This document shows, in pieces, positions 8,347 through 16,117 of a stretch of 64,000 bases of DNA; position 1 is the first letter of the stretch; every line of letters starts with the position of its first letter. The translations under genes and the position numbers were made by a program. Where the stretch lies: contig DESK01000044.1 of NCBI GenBank assembly GCA_002361955.1, forward strand, positions 1 through 64,000. The letters are read 5' to 3'. The notes below the pieces were generated by a model, which saw only the letters and a program-made list of their open reading frames with translations, searched no databases and was not told where the DNA came from. The DNA comes from Lachnospiraceae bacterium UBA3316 (GTDB lineage Bacteria > Bacillota > Clostridia > Lachnospirales > Lachnospiraceae).

Positions 8347-8912
8347 ATCTCCTGCACCTCCTCGTAACGCAGCTTCAGGCCCTGGAATCCGTCCGTGATA
8401 ACTTCGCTGATAAAGCCCTCCTCCCACTCCAGGTAGGAGGTAGCCAGCATCGTCGCGATTCCGTGCACATAAATCCACATTTCCAGATGAAACCTGTATG
8501 CCTCATCCTCACAAATCCCTAAATTCTGGCAGATCAGCTCCAAAAGGGGCCTGATCTCTTCTCTGTTTTCCCGGATATCCTCCCGGGAGCGGTCACGCAT
8601 AAAGAGCAGCTTAAAAAGCTCTTTTTCCTCCTTGGCAAACCGGATATATGCCATGCCGCTTGCCTTGTACGGCGGGTACTTTCCACCCGCCATATCCTCC
8701 TCCAGATAGCCCTGATATAAATCATGGGCGGCCCCCAGAACCGCCTGCTGCACCTCCTCCATATTTTTGAACAGACTGAATACGGGCTTTACCGAACAGC
8801 CGAGCCGGGCAGCCAAAGCCCTTGCCGTCAGGGCGGAACTTCCTTCCTCTCTCACGATCTGCAGGGCGGCCTCTGTCATCTCATCTCTTGTAAACTTAAA
8901 TTTTGGTGGCAT
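8343..8912 (-). CDS. TetR-family regulator beside a decayed ABC transporter
   Basis: About 189 residues. N-terminal helix-turn-helix: FTRDEMTEAALQIVREEGSSALTARALAARLGCSVKPVFSLFKN, with an all-helical C-terminal ligand domain. The start was set at MPPKFKFTRDE, with GGAAGAGAAGAG upstream; a longer start 27 bases earlier is possible. It probably represses its own promoter and the ATPase gene downstream, whose ATG overlaps its stop. Because that transporter is now broken, the regulator may be left without its original target. Confidence 0.85.
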   Translation of the reverse strand: MPPKFKFTRDEMTEAALQIVREEGSSALTARALAARLGCSVKPVFSLFKNMEEVQQAVLGAAHDLYQGYLEEDMAGGKYPPYKASGMAYIRFAKEEKELFKLLFMRDRSREDIRENREEIRPLLELICQNLGICEDEAYRFHLEMWIYVHGIATMLATSYLEWEEGFISEVITDGFQGLKLRYEEVQEI

Positions 8913-8941
8913 CTCTTCTCTTCCTTTCATGGATAACATCC

Positions 8942-8992
8942 GTTACGCAACGTTTGTTACTTAATTATATGGCATCTGCGGGCCCTTGTCAA
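8942..8992 (-). promoter_or_regulatory. tetR promoter with probable operator
   Basis: Minus strand TTGACA (8987-8992), 17 bases, TATAAT (8964-8969): perfect hexamers. Between the -10 box and the gene, 8942-8960 holds an imperfect palindrome (GTTAC...GTTAC reading around a central AACGTT), a position suited to autorepression by the adjacent TetR protein. Confidence 0.7.
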
Positions 8993-9027
8993 TCCTCACG
9001 CTTTTCCCGGAGCAAGTATTTTTGCGC

Positions 9028-9059
9028 AAAAAAAAAGGAATCCCGCAAAGCGAGATTCC
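9028..9059 (-). terminator. Terminator of the radical-SAM gene
   Basis: On the minus strand a 10-bp stem (9050-9059 with 9037-9046, 3-base loop, G-U pairs allowed) is followed by nine U residues (9028-9036). It begins 13 bases after the stop of the radical-SAM gene. Confidence 0.9.
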
Positions 9060-9071
9060 GCGCTGTTTTCT

Positions 9072-10415
9072 TTATTTATTTGCCCTGTTTTCCTTCCACA
9101 GTTTATCCGCTACCGGTTTCCACTGCTCTGCGTATCTGTCACACTTTGCGCACAGATGGTCTGCCGTTTCCGGGGACTGCAGATCCGTGGAATGGGCCTC
9201 CGTTCCCGCCACCATACTTCTGAGCTTTTCCGGATTTTCCAGCATAGGGCATGGACGCAGCATATTTTCATTGAACGGCTGATGATCGTGGTATGCCATC
9301 ATCATCGGGGACTGCAGAGCCTCCAGTATGGTCTTTTCCCGGATATTGGAATCTGAGTAATGGATGAATACACACGGGTCGATATCTCCGTTGGCATTGA
9401 TATGGAAGTAACGGCGTCCTCCTGCAATGCATCCGCCCACATATTCCGCGTCATTCTGGAAATCCATCGCAAACAGCGGCTTCGTCGCCCGGTAATGGCG
9501 GATGCGGCGGTATGTTTCCGTCCTCTGCTCCGGCGTCGGCAGAAGTTCCGGGGACGCGTCGTTTCCAACGGGCATATAGTGGAAATACCAAATAAAGTAA
9601 GCCCCCAGGTCAATCAGGCTGTCAAAGAATTCCTCTGACGTGATGGACTCAAAATTCGCGCTGGTGTAACAGGAAGAAATACCATAGAACAGTTTCTTTC
9701 TCCGAAGAAGCTCCATCGCAGCCGTCGCCTTTTTAAATACGCCATCGCCGCGGCGTAAATCCGTCGCCGTCTCAAATCCCTCCAGGGAGATCGCCGGGAC
9801 AAAATTTCCCACCCGCAGCATCTCATCGGCAAAGGCCTCGTCAATCAGCGTCCCGTTGGTGAAACACAGGAACACACAGTCAGAATGTTTCTCACAAATG
9901 CGGATCAGATCCTTTTTGCGCACCAGCGGCTCTCCGCCGGTATATATGTACATGTAAACGCCCAGCGCCTTGCCCTGCTCTATGATGTTGTCAATCTCCT
10001 CATAGGTAAGATTCAGTTTGTTCCCATACTCCGCAGCCCAGCAGCCGGTACAGTGCAAATTGCAGGCACTTGTGGGATCAAGCAGGATCGTCCATGGAAT
10101 GTTGCAGCCATACTTCTCGCGACATTCATTCTGTTTCGGCCACCCCACCAAAGCCGCATTGATAAAAAAGTTTACCGCCGTTGTCTTCATAACGTGCGGA
10201 TCGATATCGTGAATGATATGGCGGACATATCCGTAATAGGGATGCTCCGGATCCGTGATTGCCTCACGGACCATTTTTCTCTGTGATACGAATTCGTCCC
10301 CTGCAAATTTGTCCGCCCAATCCATCATCTTAAGCAGATTTTTCTCCGGATCCTTGTAAAGATACTTAAACGCCTGCTCCAAACCAAATTTTTTGATTGT
10401 TGTTGATACATCCAT
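9072..10415 (-). CDS. Radical-SAM enzyme of unknown substrate
   Basis: 447 residues. The SAM/4Fe-4S motif is CNLHCTGC (Cys118, 122, 125), followed by the GGE-type motif YTGGEPLVR near residue 160. After the barrel there are further cysteines: GGCIAGGRRYFHINANGDIDPCVF, LRPCPML and CAKCDRYAEQW, which look like a SPASM-type extension for extra clusters. The first 100 residues are a helical domain I do not recognise. The start has AAGGAGGAAAACTACT upstream. It lies after the acyl-ligase gene but a strong terminator separates them, so it either has its own promoter or is made at a lower level by read-through. Product and substrate are unknown; from its neighbours an acyl or lipid substrate is conceivable (inference). 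Confidence 0.85.
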   Translation of the reverse strand: MDVSTTIKKFGLEQAFKYLYKDPEKNLLKMMDWADKFAGDEFVSQRKMVREAITDPEHPYYGYVRHIIHDIDPHVMKTTAVNFFINAALVGWPKQNECREKYGCNIPWTILLDPTSACNLHCTGCWAAEYGNKLNLTYEEIDNIIEQGKALGVYMYIYTGGEPLVRKKDLIRICEKHSDCVFLCFTNGTLIDEAFADEMLRVGNFVPAISLEGFETATDLRRGDGVFKKATAAMELLRRKKLFYGISSCYTSANFESITSEEFFDSLIDLGAYFIWYFHYMPVGNDASPELLPTPEQRTETYRRIRHYRATKPLFAMDFQNDAEYVGGCIAGGRRYFHINANGDIDPCVFIHYSDSNIREKTILEALQSPMMMAYHDHQPFNENMLRPCPMLENPEKLRSMVAGTEAHSTDLQSPETADHLCAKCDRYAEQWKPVADKLWKENRANK

Positions 10416-10594
10416 AGTAGTTTTCCTCCTTAGTTGAATTAAAAATATCAATATCCAATAATCTTGACGATACTGTAAGAGATCCGTATTCATGTCTGTA
10501 TTCTATAACCCCGGCAGGCTTTTTCATATGGGCAAACCCGGGCCCAATATCTAAAAACCAGACATTTTACCTTTTTTGCCCAACTCAAATGCAT

Positions 10595-10631
10595 TAAAAA
10601 ACGGGAGACATCCATTTTCCGGATATCTCCC
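10595..10631 (-). terminator. Terminator after the acyl-ligase gene
   Basis: Minus strand 11-bp stem with one G-U pair (10621-10631 with 10603-10613, 7-base loop) followed by a U run (10595-10601). It ends the main operon 22 bases past the ligase stop. The remaining 10416-10594 before the radical-SAM gene is a non-coding leader in which I find no confident promoter. Confidence 0.85.
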
Positions 10632-10652
10632 GCAAGGTTGCTTTCCCTTATT

Positions 10653-12161
10653 CTAATATCTTTTGATCTTCTTCGACGGCGTTTTCGCAAACTCCGTATC
10701 CCTTACCTTCAGACGGTAAATTCTCTTGTAGGCCGGAACTTCCAGGTTATAGGAGTCAATGATCGTTTGAAGCTCTTTCTCAATGTCTGTGATTGCCTTT
10801 GCGGCCGCATACTCCAGATCCGGGAAAATCTCCGCTTCAATGACGCCCTCGCTCTCGCGTACAAGGATTTCCTGTACCAGGCGGTACTCGCCGAGCTTAT
10901 TTTCCAGCTCTTCCGGTGAAACATTCTCACCGTTTTTTGTGATGATCAGGTTCTTCTTGCGACCTGTCAGGTATACGAAGCCTTCCTCGTCCACATACCC
11001 CAGATCGCCTGTATGGAGCCAGCCGTCCGTCAGCGCTTCCTTCGTCTCCTCAGGCATCTTATAATACCCCTGCATCACACTGCTGCCTCTTACCCAAAGC
11101 TCCTCATCCACAACCTTCGCCTCACAGTTTGGCACCAGCTGTCCCACTGTCCCTTTGCGGATGTTCCAGCTCACCGTTGTACTGATCACAGGCGCGCACT
11201 CTGTCATGCCATAGCCCTGGAGGATCTTAATCCCGTATTTGCCGAAGAGATCCAGCATCGACGGCGGCAGGTAGGCGCCTCCGCTGCAGATGGTATGGAA
11301 CTGTTCGCCAAAAATCTCCTGTTTTACGACTTCCGGCGGAAGATTTCCTACAGCCTCCAGCTTTTTCGCGATGGTCTCGATCATCAGCGGAACCATGAGC
11401 ACGACGTTTGGCTTAAATAATTTTATATTTTTAACCATGCGGATCAGGGAATCGTTGATGCACACCACCGCCCCCGTGGAAAACCCTTTCAAAAAGTCCA
11501 TGGACAGGCAATAGGCATGGTGGATGGGCAGTACCGACATCAGCACCGTACCCTCCTCAAACTTCATATCCAGGCAGGTCGCGTTCTCCGCCAGATTTCG
11601 GTGGGTCAGCATAACGCCTTTGCTCTTCCCTGTAGTCCCTGAGGTAAACATGATCGTCGCAAGCTGCTCCGGGCTAATCTCCTTCTCAAATCCCGGCTTC
11701 TGCCCGTCCATGAGCTTTGCAAAAGACCGCACGCCTTCCGTGTCCTCTTCGCTTTGCATAGAGATTACGTATTTCAGCTTGGGACAGCGCTCCAGCGCCA
11801 TGGCCGCCGCGTCCTTGCGGATATCGTCTGCCACAAAAACAGCTGCGTCCGACCGTGTGATCAGTTCACAGATCTCCTCCGCCGGCAGGGATACATCCAA
11901 AGGAACGGCCACACTTCCGCTGTTCACCGTTCCCAGGTAAGCCACAAGCCACGTATAGGAAGTCATCCCTGTCAGGGCCACATGGCTTCCCGGCTCCACA
12001 AGCTCCAGAAGGGCGGCAGAAAAGCGCTCACTGTCCTCCTTTACTTCCCTGTAGGTTTTTGAAACAATCTTGTTTTTTCCTTCCTTATAGCGGACAGCGT
12101 CCCTCTCCCCATAAGCTTCGCCGGAATGTACCAGTATATCACGAATCGTACTGCAAAGCAT
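10653..12161 (-). CDS. AMP-forming acyl ligase (fatty-acyl-AMP/CoA ligase-like)
   Basis: 502 residues of the ANL adenylate-forming superfamily. Core motifs in order: TIMFTSGTTGKSKGVMLTH (P-loop-like A3), LPIHHAYCLSM, ILQGYGMTECAPV (A5), LHTGDLGYVDEEGFVYLTGRKK (A7/A8) and the C-terminal PSKKIKRY with the probable catalytic Lys. It should activate a carboxylate, probably a fatty or other acyl acid, as acyl-AMP; the ACP gene 23 bases upstream is the likely acceptor. The start has GGGAGGAAGATT upstream. It is the last gene of the operon before a strong terminator. The exact acyl substrate cannot be read from sequence. Confidence 0.9.
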   Translation of the reverse strand: MLCSTIRDILVHSGEAYGERDAVRYKEGKNKIVSKTYREVKEDSERFSAALLELVEPGSHVALTGMTSYTWLVAYLGTVNSGSVAVPLDVSLPAEEICELITRSDAAVFVADDIRKDAAAMALERCPKLKYVISMQSEEDTEGVRSFAKLMDGQKPGFEKEISPEQLATIMFTSGTTGKSKGVMLTHRNLAENATCLDMKFEEGTVLMSVLPIHHAYCLSMDFLKGFSTGAVVCINDSLIRMVKNIKLFKPNVVLMVPLMIETIAKKLEAVGNLPPEVVKQEIFGEQFHTICSGGAYLPPSMLDLFGKYGIKILQGYGMTECAPVISTTVSWNIRKGTVGQLVPNCEAKVVDEELWVRGSSVMQGYYKMPEETKEALTDGWLHTGDLGYVDEEGFVYLTGRKKNLIITKNGENVSPEELENKLGEYRLVQEILVRESEGVIEAEIFPDLEYAAAKAITDIEKELQTIIDSYNLEVPAYKRIYRLKVRDTEFAKTPSKKIKRY

Positions 12162-12184
12162 AATCTTCCTCCCTTTATTGAACC

Positions 12185-12409
12185 TTAAACTAAAGTTTCC
12201 AGGTAAGAAACGGCCTCACCCACCGTGCGGATATCAGCCGCCTGCTGCTGATCAATCTCCACATCAAACGTATCCTCCAGCTCACCCAGCATACTCATAT
12301 AGTCGAAGGATGTAAACCCAAGATCCTCCATAAATCTGGAATCCCTATGCACATTTTCCGGCTCTACCTCTACATAATCACAAATAATTTTTACCAGTTT
12401 TTCAAACAT
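12185..12409 (-). CDS. Acyl carrier protein
   Basis: 74 residues, standard ACP size, with the 4'-phosphopantetheine attachment site in DLGFTSFDYM (Ser34). The canonical DSL is replaced by TSF, as often seen in stand-alone carrier proteins of specialised pathways rather than fatty-acid ACP. Acidic helices flank the site. It has AGAGGAGAAGAAGC before the ATG. It sits between the condensation-like and acyl-ligase genes, which supports a route in which the ligase loads this carrier and the condensation protein unloads or extends it (inference). Confidence 0.92.
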   Translation of the reverse strand: MFEKLVKIICDYVEVEPENVHRDSRFMEDLGFTSFDYMSMLGELEDTFDVEIDQQQAADIRTVGEAVSYLETLV

Positions 12410-12478
12410 GCTTCTTCTCCTCTTTCTGTGTAATGGACGGACGGCAGATCTGCCATCCGCTAAACGTTTCTCTTTCCC

Positions 12479-13882
12479 CTATACAAGCTTGATAATGTCC
12501 CCGACCGGCAGATTGGGATTTTCCGTTCCCTTGAACATAATTTTGCAGAGATAATAGTACAGGTACTCCAGCTGCTCTCTGGTAACGGCCTTTACCTGAT
12601 GTTCAAAGCTAAAGTCCAGTCCATTGTCATCCGGTCGGTGCATAACCGTCAAATACATTGCCTGCGTAGTCGCGCCGTTCGGATACCATCTTGTCTTATA
12701 ATGAATATCTCCCAGTTTGTCCATCTCTTTATCCTTCAGGGTCAGAGGCTGGTACGTCAAAGACATGGGCTCGTATGTCCGCCCCGGCTGGTTCGGGTAC
12801 TTTTTGCTCCTGTATGCAAAGTATTCCGTCGGATTATAGTTGGCATGGCGAAAATACTCATTCTGCTTATTGCGGATCTCATAGATTCCCTCAAGAAAGG
12901 TTTTCTCCGGGGAGATCACCGTACGGAAAGGAAATGAATGGATTCTCGTACCGCCGCATCTCTTCTCCTTTAAGGTCGCCCTTCTGGCGATGGCCGTATT
13001 GATCGACACATCGTCATTTCCATTCATTTTCTGGAAATATGTGCGCAGCCCCATCAAAAGCAGCGTCGCCATGGATACATGATGCTTTTCGCAGAAATCC
13101 AACAGGCGCTTCGTCGGCTCCGCTTCCAGATGAAAGACATCCAGGGCAGAATCCACGCTGTCAGACACATTTACGGCGGCACGGAGCGCCTGGTTGCCAC
13201 AGCGCGCCCTCTCCGCTTCCAGCTGCGCCCTGCCGCTGACTCCGTTATAGATCGGCTCGGACGCGTCAATCAATTTCTCAAAATACTCTCTGTCTCTCTG
13301 CTGTGCCTTACTTCCAGCTTCATAGGCCAGATCCTTTTCCAGCTGCTCCACATAAGAAGCCATCGCCTTTGGATACTCCACGCCCTCATACATGCTGCTG
13401 CAGTAGATCTCTATCACATCTTTCAAAAAACAGATCAGGGACTGGGCGTCCATCGTCATGTGGTTCGCCAGGAAATAGAGTCCCTGGTATCCATCAGGCA
13501 TCTTAATGATCACAACGCGGTTCATCGGAGAATCACAGCGCTTGAATGGCACCTGGGTCCATTGGGTCATGATCTGCGCCGCTTCTTCCATGGTCTTCCC
13601 CGAAAAATCCACATACTCAATCTCTCTGTCATCCTTATCTACGATATACTGATAGAGAGTGCCCTCCTTATCCCTGGCAAAGCGCAGGCGCATGGCATCA
13701 CAGCGCTCATAAGCCGCGGCGATCGCCTTGCGCAGCATATCCACATCAAGCTCTGCCTCAATGGTAAGACTTGTTCCAATATTTAAAACTTCTTTTTTGG
13801 GGCAGAAATTCTGGTAAAAGGTATGAAACTTCTGTGCGTTCGTCAATGGATATACGGGATATCCTTTTCTCTTTCTCATCAT
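12479..13882 (-). CDS. Condensation-domain-like acyltransferase
   Basis: 467 residues, close to a lone NRPS condensation domain or PapA/wax-ester-type acyltransferase (about 450). N-terminal YPLTNAQKFHTFYQNF resembles the C1 motif. The active-site motif reads NHMTMDA at residues 140-146: the first His of HHxxxDG is Asn, but the catalytic second His (141) and Asp (145) are present. Later segments (VSMATLLLMGLRTYFQKMNG, SFPFRTVISPEK) match the second lobe. It probably transfers an acyl group from the ACP to an amine or alcohol. Its ATG overlaps the hydrolase stop as ATGA, with GGAGGG upstream. Confidence 0.8.
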   Translation of the reverse strand: MMRKRKGYPVYPLTNAQKFHTFYQNFCPKKEVLNIGTSLTIEAELDVDMLRKAIAAAYERCDAMRLRFARDKEGTLYQYIVDKDDREIEYVDFSGKTMEEAAQIMTQWTQVPFKRCDSPMNRVVIIKMPDGYQGLYFLANHMTMDAQSLICFLKDVIEIYCSSMYEGVEYPKAMASYVEQLEKDLAYEAGSKAQQRDREYFEKLIDASEPIYNGVSGRAQLEAERARCGNQALRAAVNVSDSVDSALDVFHLEAEPTKRLLDFCEKHHVSMATLLLMGLRTYFQKMNGNDDVSINTAIARRATLKEKRCGGTRIHSFPFRTVISPEKTFLEGIYEIRNKQNEYFRHANYNPTEYFAYRSKKYPNQPGRTYEPMSLTYQPLTLKDKEMDKLGDIHYKTRWYPNGATTQAMYLTVMHRPDDNGLDFSFEHQVKAVTREQLEYLYYYLCKIMFKGTENPNLPVGDIIKLV

Positions 13883-14829
13883 TGTATAATCCCTCCAAGA
13901 AACGCCTCCATCGCGCTTTCATAAGCTTCCTTATCTTTGTAATAGCTCTCCGCATGGGCCGCGCCTTCCACGATCAGCTTCTGCTTCGGCGACGCGCAGC
14001 TCTCATAGATTTCCTCACACATCCGGCAGGGTACAAAGGTGTCGGCAGAGCCGTGGATCAAAAGAATGGGCACCCGGGCCTTCTTCACTTCCCTGGCAGA
14101 ATTGCACTCGTCCAAGCCGTAACCTGCCCGCTTCCTGTTTAGCAGATCTGCGATCTGGATCATAGGAAATGCCGGCAGATGTATCATGTGGCGAAGCACA
14201 TGGGTAAAAATCTCCTTTGCCGATGTGAAGGCACAGTCAGAAATAATCCCCTTCACCTGTGACGGCAAGTCAAGGCCGCTGGCCATGAGAACCGTCGCCC
14301 CTCCCATGGAAGTTCCATGAAGGATCATCTGAATATCCTCGCCGCACCAGTCCACCACCTCCCGAATCCACAGGAGGGCGTCCTTCCGGTCCAGGCATCC
14401 AAAGCCTATGTACTTTCCTTCACTTTCTCCATGGGTCCTCTCATCTACCAGCAGCATGGAATACCCCCGTCTCAAGTAGTAACTGGAAAGCCCAATATAG
14501 TCGTTCATTCCCCGGCTGGTATATCCATGGAAGCAAACCACAATTTTCTTTTGGTTTCCCTGGGGAAACCAGGTGCCATGAAGCCTCAGGCCGTCCTCCG
14601 ACTGTATCCACCGATCCTCATGGGGCTGGGCCAGCATAAATTTCTTACATTCTTCTATAAATGGAAAGTGCTTGCTCCAGTCTGTCCCGGCCATCTTTAT
14701 GGTTCTCTCCATTTTCGCCCGGTTCCGCATCATTATCCTTCTGTAAAAATAGCAGGAGCTTCCCGCCTCCGCCGCTGCCAAAAGGCCCATGCATACGGCC
14801 GCCCCCCTTACCGTTTTCTTTCTGTCCAT
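13879..14829 (-). CDS. Membrane-anchored alpha/beta hydrolase
   Basis: 316 residues. A hydrophobic N-terminus (residues 8-28) after MDRKKTVR suggests a membrane anchor or signal. The hydrolase fold shows VCFHGYTSRGMNDY (oxyanion region), the nucleophile elbow HGTSMGGATVLM, the acid segment HGSADTFVPC and the His segment VEGAAHAESYY, a complete Ser-Asp-His set. It resembles the large group of YqkD/FrsA-like serine hydrolases seen in Gram-positives. It is 11 bases after the SCP2-like gene and overlaps the condensation-like gene, so it belongs to this operon; it may release or trim an acyl product (inference). Confidence 0.85.
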   Translation of the reverse strand: MDRKKTVRGAAVCMGLLAAAEAGSSCYFYRRIMMRNRAKMERTIKMAGTDWSKHFPFIEECKKFMLAQPHEDRWIQSEDGLRLHGTWFPQGNQKKIVVCFHGYTSRGMNDYIGLSSYYLRRGYSMLLVDERTHGESEGKYIGFGCLDRKDALLWIREVVDWCGEDIQMILHGTSMGGATVLMASGLDLPSQVKGIISDCAFTSAKEIFTHVLRHMIHLPAFPMIQIADLLNRKRAGYGLDECNSAREVKKARVPILLIHGSADTFVPCRMCEEIYESCASPKQKLIVEGAAHAESYYKDKEAYESAMEAFLGGIIQ

Positions 14830-14840
14830 CTATCTGCCAC

Positions 14841-15167
14841 CTATTTTCTGTTGATCAGTTCGTTCAGTCTCAGCGCCTTGTCAAAATTTCCTTCCACCTT
14901 CAGTTTCTGGAGGGTGAAGGCTACCACCGGATCCAGCTTTCCCTCGATAATCTTCATAAACGTCTTTGCGCTTGCAGTGAACATCGCGTCTCTGTCATAA
15001 TATTCATAAGGCTCTACGTACAGCTTGCCGTCCTTTACTTCTACATAAAATATCCCCGATGCCTCGCCTGTGATGTTAAACTGGTATGCCAGATGTTCCT
15101 GGATGTCGCTCACATCCGCATCCATAAACTGTGTCTTTACATAAGAAAAATATTCTGCATAGGTCAT
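14841..15167 (-). CDS. SCP2 sterol-carrier-like lipid-binding protein
   Basis: About 108 residues resembling the SCP2/MDMPI lipid-transfer fold: ITGEASGIFYVEVKDGKLYVEPYEYYDRDAMFTASAKTFMKIIEGKLDPVVAFTLQKLKVEGNFDKALRLNELI, where the last part (KLKVEGN) is the usual SCP2 signature region. The start giving MTYAEYFSYVK has GGGAGGAT upstream; an extension of 30 residues is possible but basic and poorly formed. It is the first gene of the cluster. Such proteins hold a hydrophobic ligand, which suggests that the pathway handles a lipid-like intermediate (inference). Confidence 0.82.
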   Translation of the reverse strand: MTYAEYFSYVKTQFMDADVSDIQEHLAYQFNITGEASGIFYVEVKDGKLYVEPYEYYDRDAMFTASAKTFMKIIEGKLDPVVAFTLQKLKVEGNFDKALRLNELINRK

Positions 15168-15229
15168 CTGTTTTATCCTCCCGTGTTTTCGGCCGCGCGT
15201 GCTCAAGTCTTCTTTGGTCATCGCTTTTT

Positions 15230-15288
15230 CGACCGATGGTCGATTCGTTTTCCTCAATAAGGTATCATAGTTTTCGACCGTCGGTCAA
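15230..15288 (-). promoter_or_regulatory. Cluster promoter with two TetR-type operators
   Basis: Two related palindromes stand 45 bases apart: CGACCGATGGTCG (15230-15242) and GACCGTCGGTC (15276-15286). The second overlaps a -35 box TTGACC (15283-15288, minus strand); a weak -10 TACCTT lies 18 bases on, and the first palindrome is downstream of it. Occupation of both by a dimeric repressor would shut the operon. The divergent TetR gene is the obvious candidate regulator. Confidence 0.75.
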
Positions 15289-15301
15289 TATGTTTTCCGC
15301 A

Positions 15302-15340
15302 CAAAAAAAAGAAAAATCACTCTGGCTTGTGAGTGATTTT
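15302..15340 (-). terminator. Terminator between divergent cluster and tetR
   Basis: A 10-bp perfect stem (15313-15322 with 15331-15340, 8-base loop) is followed on the minus strand by a U-rich tract (15302-15312). It lies upstream of the operon promoter, so it does not end a cluster gene. It would stop minus-strand transcription arriving from rlmH across tetR. Confidence 0.75.
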
Positions 15341-15357
15341 GAACAGTTTTTTAACAG

Positions 15358-15387
15358 TTGATTCTTTTGCAGGCCTTGTGCTATACT
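15358..15387 (+). promoter_or_regulatory. Promoter of the divergent tetR gene
   Basis: TTGATT (15358-15363), an 18-base spacer and TATACT (15382-15387) lie 95 bases before the chosen start. A direct repeat AACAGTT-(4 bases)-AACAGTT lies just upstream and across the -35 region. Confidence 0.6.
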
Positions 15388-15482
15388 GAAAACCAAAAGC
15401 CAGCGGTTCAAAAGCCCTGTACTTCGCAAAAAATGGCCTTGACGGCTGAACACTTAGATTGAATGCACAAATGGAGGCAGTC

Positions 15483-16097
15483 ATGAAAAATCAAGTAAAA
15501 CAGGAAAAAATACTGGATGCGCTTCAGGAGCTCTTAAATGACCGGGATATCCAATCTGTCTCTGTCAGCGAAATTGCCCAGAAGGCAGGCATGGGGAAGG
15601 GAAGCCTTTACTACTATTTTCCATCCAAAGACGCAATCCTAGACGCGCTGATTGAACGCAACTACAAAAAACCCTTAGAGACCGCCCAGACCCTGGCGGG
15701 ACAGTCGGAGGTATCTGCATTCACGCGGATGGCTATGCTTTTCCAGGCCTGCCGCATCTCCTCCACGGAATTCAGAAAGCAGCGGATCTCTTCCACCTCC
15801 GCCGACAGCCTTCACGAAGCTGCCTACATCCACCAGAAATATCTGGCCCACCTGATTGCCCAGCTAAAGCCTGCCCTGACAGAGATCATCTGCCAGGCGA
15901 TCGAAAAGGGAGAGCTTCATTTTGAATACCCTGCCGTTCTGGCGGAAATCTCTCTGCTGGTGCTGTCTGTGAAGCTTGACAACACCCTGGTTCCCTCCAC
16001 GCCGGCGGAGATCGAAGAAACCATCCGGGGACTGGTATGCCTGTTAGAGAGAGGCACCGACAATCCGCCCGGTTCCCTGAATTTTCTCATCGCGTAA
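15483..16097 (+). CDS. TetR-family regulator of the lipid-like cluster
   Basis: 204 residues. Helix-turn-helix: ILDALQELLNDRDIQSVSVSEIAQKAGMGKGSLYYYFPSKDAILDALIERNY, then an all-helical effector domain. I chose MKNQVKQEKILDA because GGAGG lies 5 bases before it; two earlier in-frame ATGs have no good site. It is divergent from the SCP2-ACP operon, and the region between holds two GACC-N3-GGTC-type palindromes, so it probably represses that operon in response to a hydrophobic ligand or pathway product. Its 3' end lies 20 bases from the convergent rlmH stop. Confidence 0.88.
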   Translation: MKNQVKQEKILDALQELLNDRDIQSVSVSEIAQKAGMGKGSLYYYFPSKDAILDALIERNYKKPLETAQTLAGQSEVSAFTRMAMLFQACRISSTEFRKQRISSTSADSLHEAAYIHQKYLAHLIAQLKPALTEIICQAIEKGELHFEYPAVLAEISLLVLSVKLDNTLVPSTPAEIEETIRGLVCLLERGTDNPPGSLNFLIA

Positions 16098-16117
16098 CGC
16101 GAACGCCTTTTCCCTGC

